DNA of 64,000 nt, taken from NCBI GenBank assembly GCA_902790175.1, contig CADAQZ010000002.1, positions 1 through 64,000 on the forward strand, written 5' to 3'. Of this stretch, positions 63,707 through 64,000 are shown in pieces. The stretch comes from an uncultured Eubacteriales bacterium. Its GTDB lineage: Bacteria; Bacillota; Clostridia; Christensenellales; Aristaeellaceae. The position numbers and the translations under genes were made by a program. How positions within the stretch are numbered: the stretch's first letter is position 1; each line of letters starts with the position of its first letter. The notes under the pieces are model-generated. The model was not told the DNA's origin and did no database searches. It worked only from the letters and a program-made list of their open reading frames with translations.

Positions 63707-63759
63707 ATTATACCTATGCGGCGCGGGATTGTCCACCGGTTGTGCGAGCGAGCGCACAA
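63707..63759 (-). promoter_or_regulatory. Promoter of the ABM-GH43 operon and adjacent palindrome
   Basis: TGGACA (63730-63735) and TATAAT (63707-63712) are 17 nt apart on the minus strand. Just upstream, TTGTGCG-N6-CGCACAA (63740-63759) is a perfect inverted repeat, a candidate operator between the divergent operons. Confidence 0.7.
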
Positions 63760-63814
63760 ACTGAATTTTCACGAATCAAAATTGCAAATTCCCGCGATTT
63801 GTGCGGGCTTTTTC

Positions 63815-63843
63815 TTGACAAAATGGATAATTGAAGCTATAAT
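63815..63843 (+). promoter_or_regulatory. Consensus promoter of the terminal binding-protein gene
   Basis: Perfect TTGACA (63815-63820) and TATAAT (63838-63843) with a 17-nt spacer. Confidence 0.88.
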
Positions 63844-63889
63844 GGATTCCAACGTATGAAAATGCGGAACATTATAAGGAGGCTATACC

Positions 63890-64000
63890 ATGAAGAAACT
63901 GCTTGCTTTGCTCATGGCCATGATGATGGTTATGGGCCTGATCACCGTCGCGATGGCGGATGCCGCCCCCGCGTACAAGATCGCCATCATGACCGGCACC
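63890..64000 (+). CDS. Secreted solute-binding protein, DUF3798/BMP-like, C-terminus cut by window edge
   Basis: Only the first 37 codons are present: signal peptide MKKLLALLMAMMMVMGLITVAMADA, then APAYKIAIMTGT, which matches the start of DUF3798-type binding proteins (related to the BMP/type 1 binding fold). SD AAGGAGG at 63877-63883 follows a consensus promoter. There is no lipobox. A transporter operon probably continues outside the window. Confidence 0.7.
   Translation, partial: MKKLLALLMAMMMVMGLITVAMADAAPAYKIAIMTGT

Overview
The window looks like a chromosome segment of a spore-forming, high-GC member of the class Clostridia (Bacillota), probably a gut or rumen anaerobe. The evidence is the sporulation genes (spoIIGA-sigE, ymxH, yqfC-yqfD, a SipL-like gene), the T-box leader, the CtsR, LexA and Spo0A sites, the tRNA-Lys, the reverse rubrerythrin, and the many sugar and nucleoside importers and glycosidases. 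No plasmid, phage or CRISPR hallmark is visible. I cannot fix the genus from sequence alone.

Layout. 1-1.5 kb: a truncated Na+/solute symporter under a T-box. 1.5-5.7 kb: nrdR, a PhoB/PhoR-type two-component pair, a TraX-like membrane protein and ymxH, all leftward. 5.7-7.6 kb: the spoIIGA-sigE pair behind a 360-bp region with several Spo0A boxes. 7.6-16.4 kb: two leftward sugar ABC importers, the second recognisable as mglBAC. 16.7-21.6 kb: a rightward BMP-type nucleoside importer. 21.7-24.1 kb: mscL, an orphan Spo0B-type kinase and dusB. 24.3-31.9 kb: the conserved yqfC-yqfD-phoH-pgpH-ybeY-era-recO cluster, in which ybeY is fused to cytidine deaminase. 31.9-38.2 kb: reverse rubrerythrin, sipL, and the threonine/aspartate genes thrC, hom and asd. 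38.3-46.3 kb: clpB with a CtsR box, murI, a LacI regulator, mscS, and a MocR regulator facing an ECF S-component. 46.5-50.3 kb: a small membrane protein, a GH5 enzyme, an SOS-type promoter with a terminated RNA, a broken Y-family polymerase, a YolD-like gene and tRNA-Lys. 50.4-54.7 kb: an L,D-transpeptidase and a large secreted Ig-repeat protein with a caspase-like domain. 54.8-64 kb: chromate transporter pair, ABC exporter, mnmM-like methyltransferase, MATE pump, CAP-domain protein, tlyA, a GH43 enzyme with a small monooxygenase, and the start of another solute-binding protein.

How the genes work together. The importers with their glycosidases point to scavenging of plant-derived sugars and nucleosides, probably under catabolite control. 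Spo0A boxes put the sigma-E switch under the master sporulation regulator. Heat/protein stress (CtsR-clpB), DNA damage (a LexA-like box before the polymerase remnant) and osmotic stress (mscL, mscS) are each represented.

The most unusual items are the YbeY-Cdd fusion, the secreted Ig-like/caspase-like protein, the LexA-like promoter driving a terminated structured RNA ahead of an internally deleted polymerase, the MocR protein whose PLP lysine is arginine, a duplicated tRNA-Lys 3' end, and a family of heptanucleotide tandem arrays in intergenic DNA.
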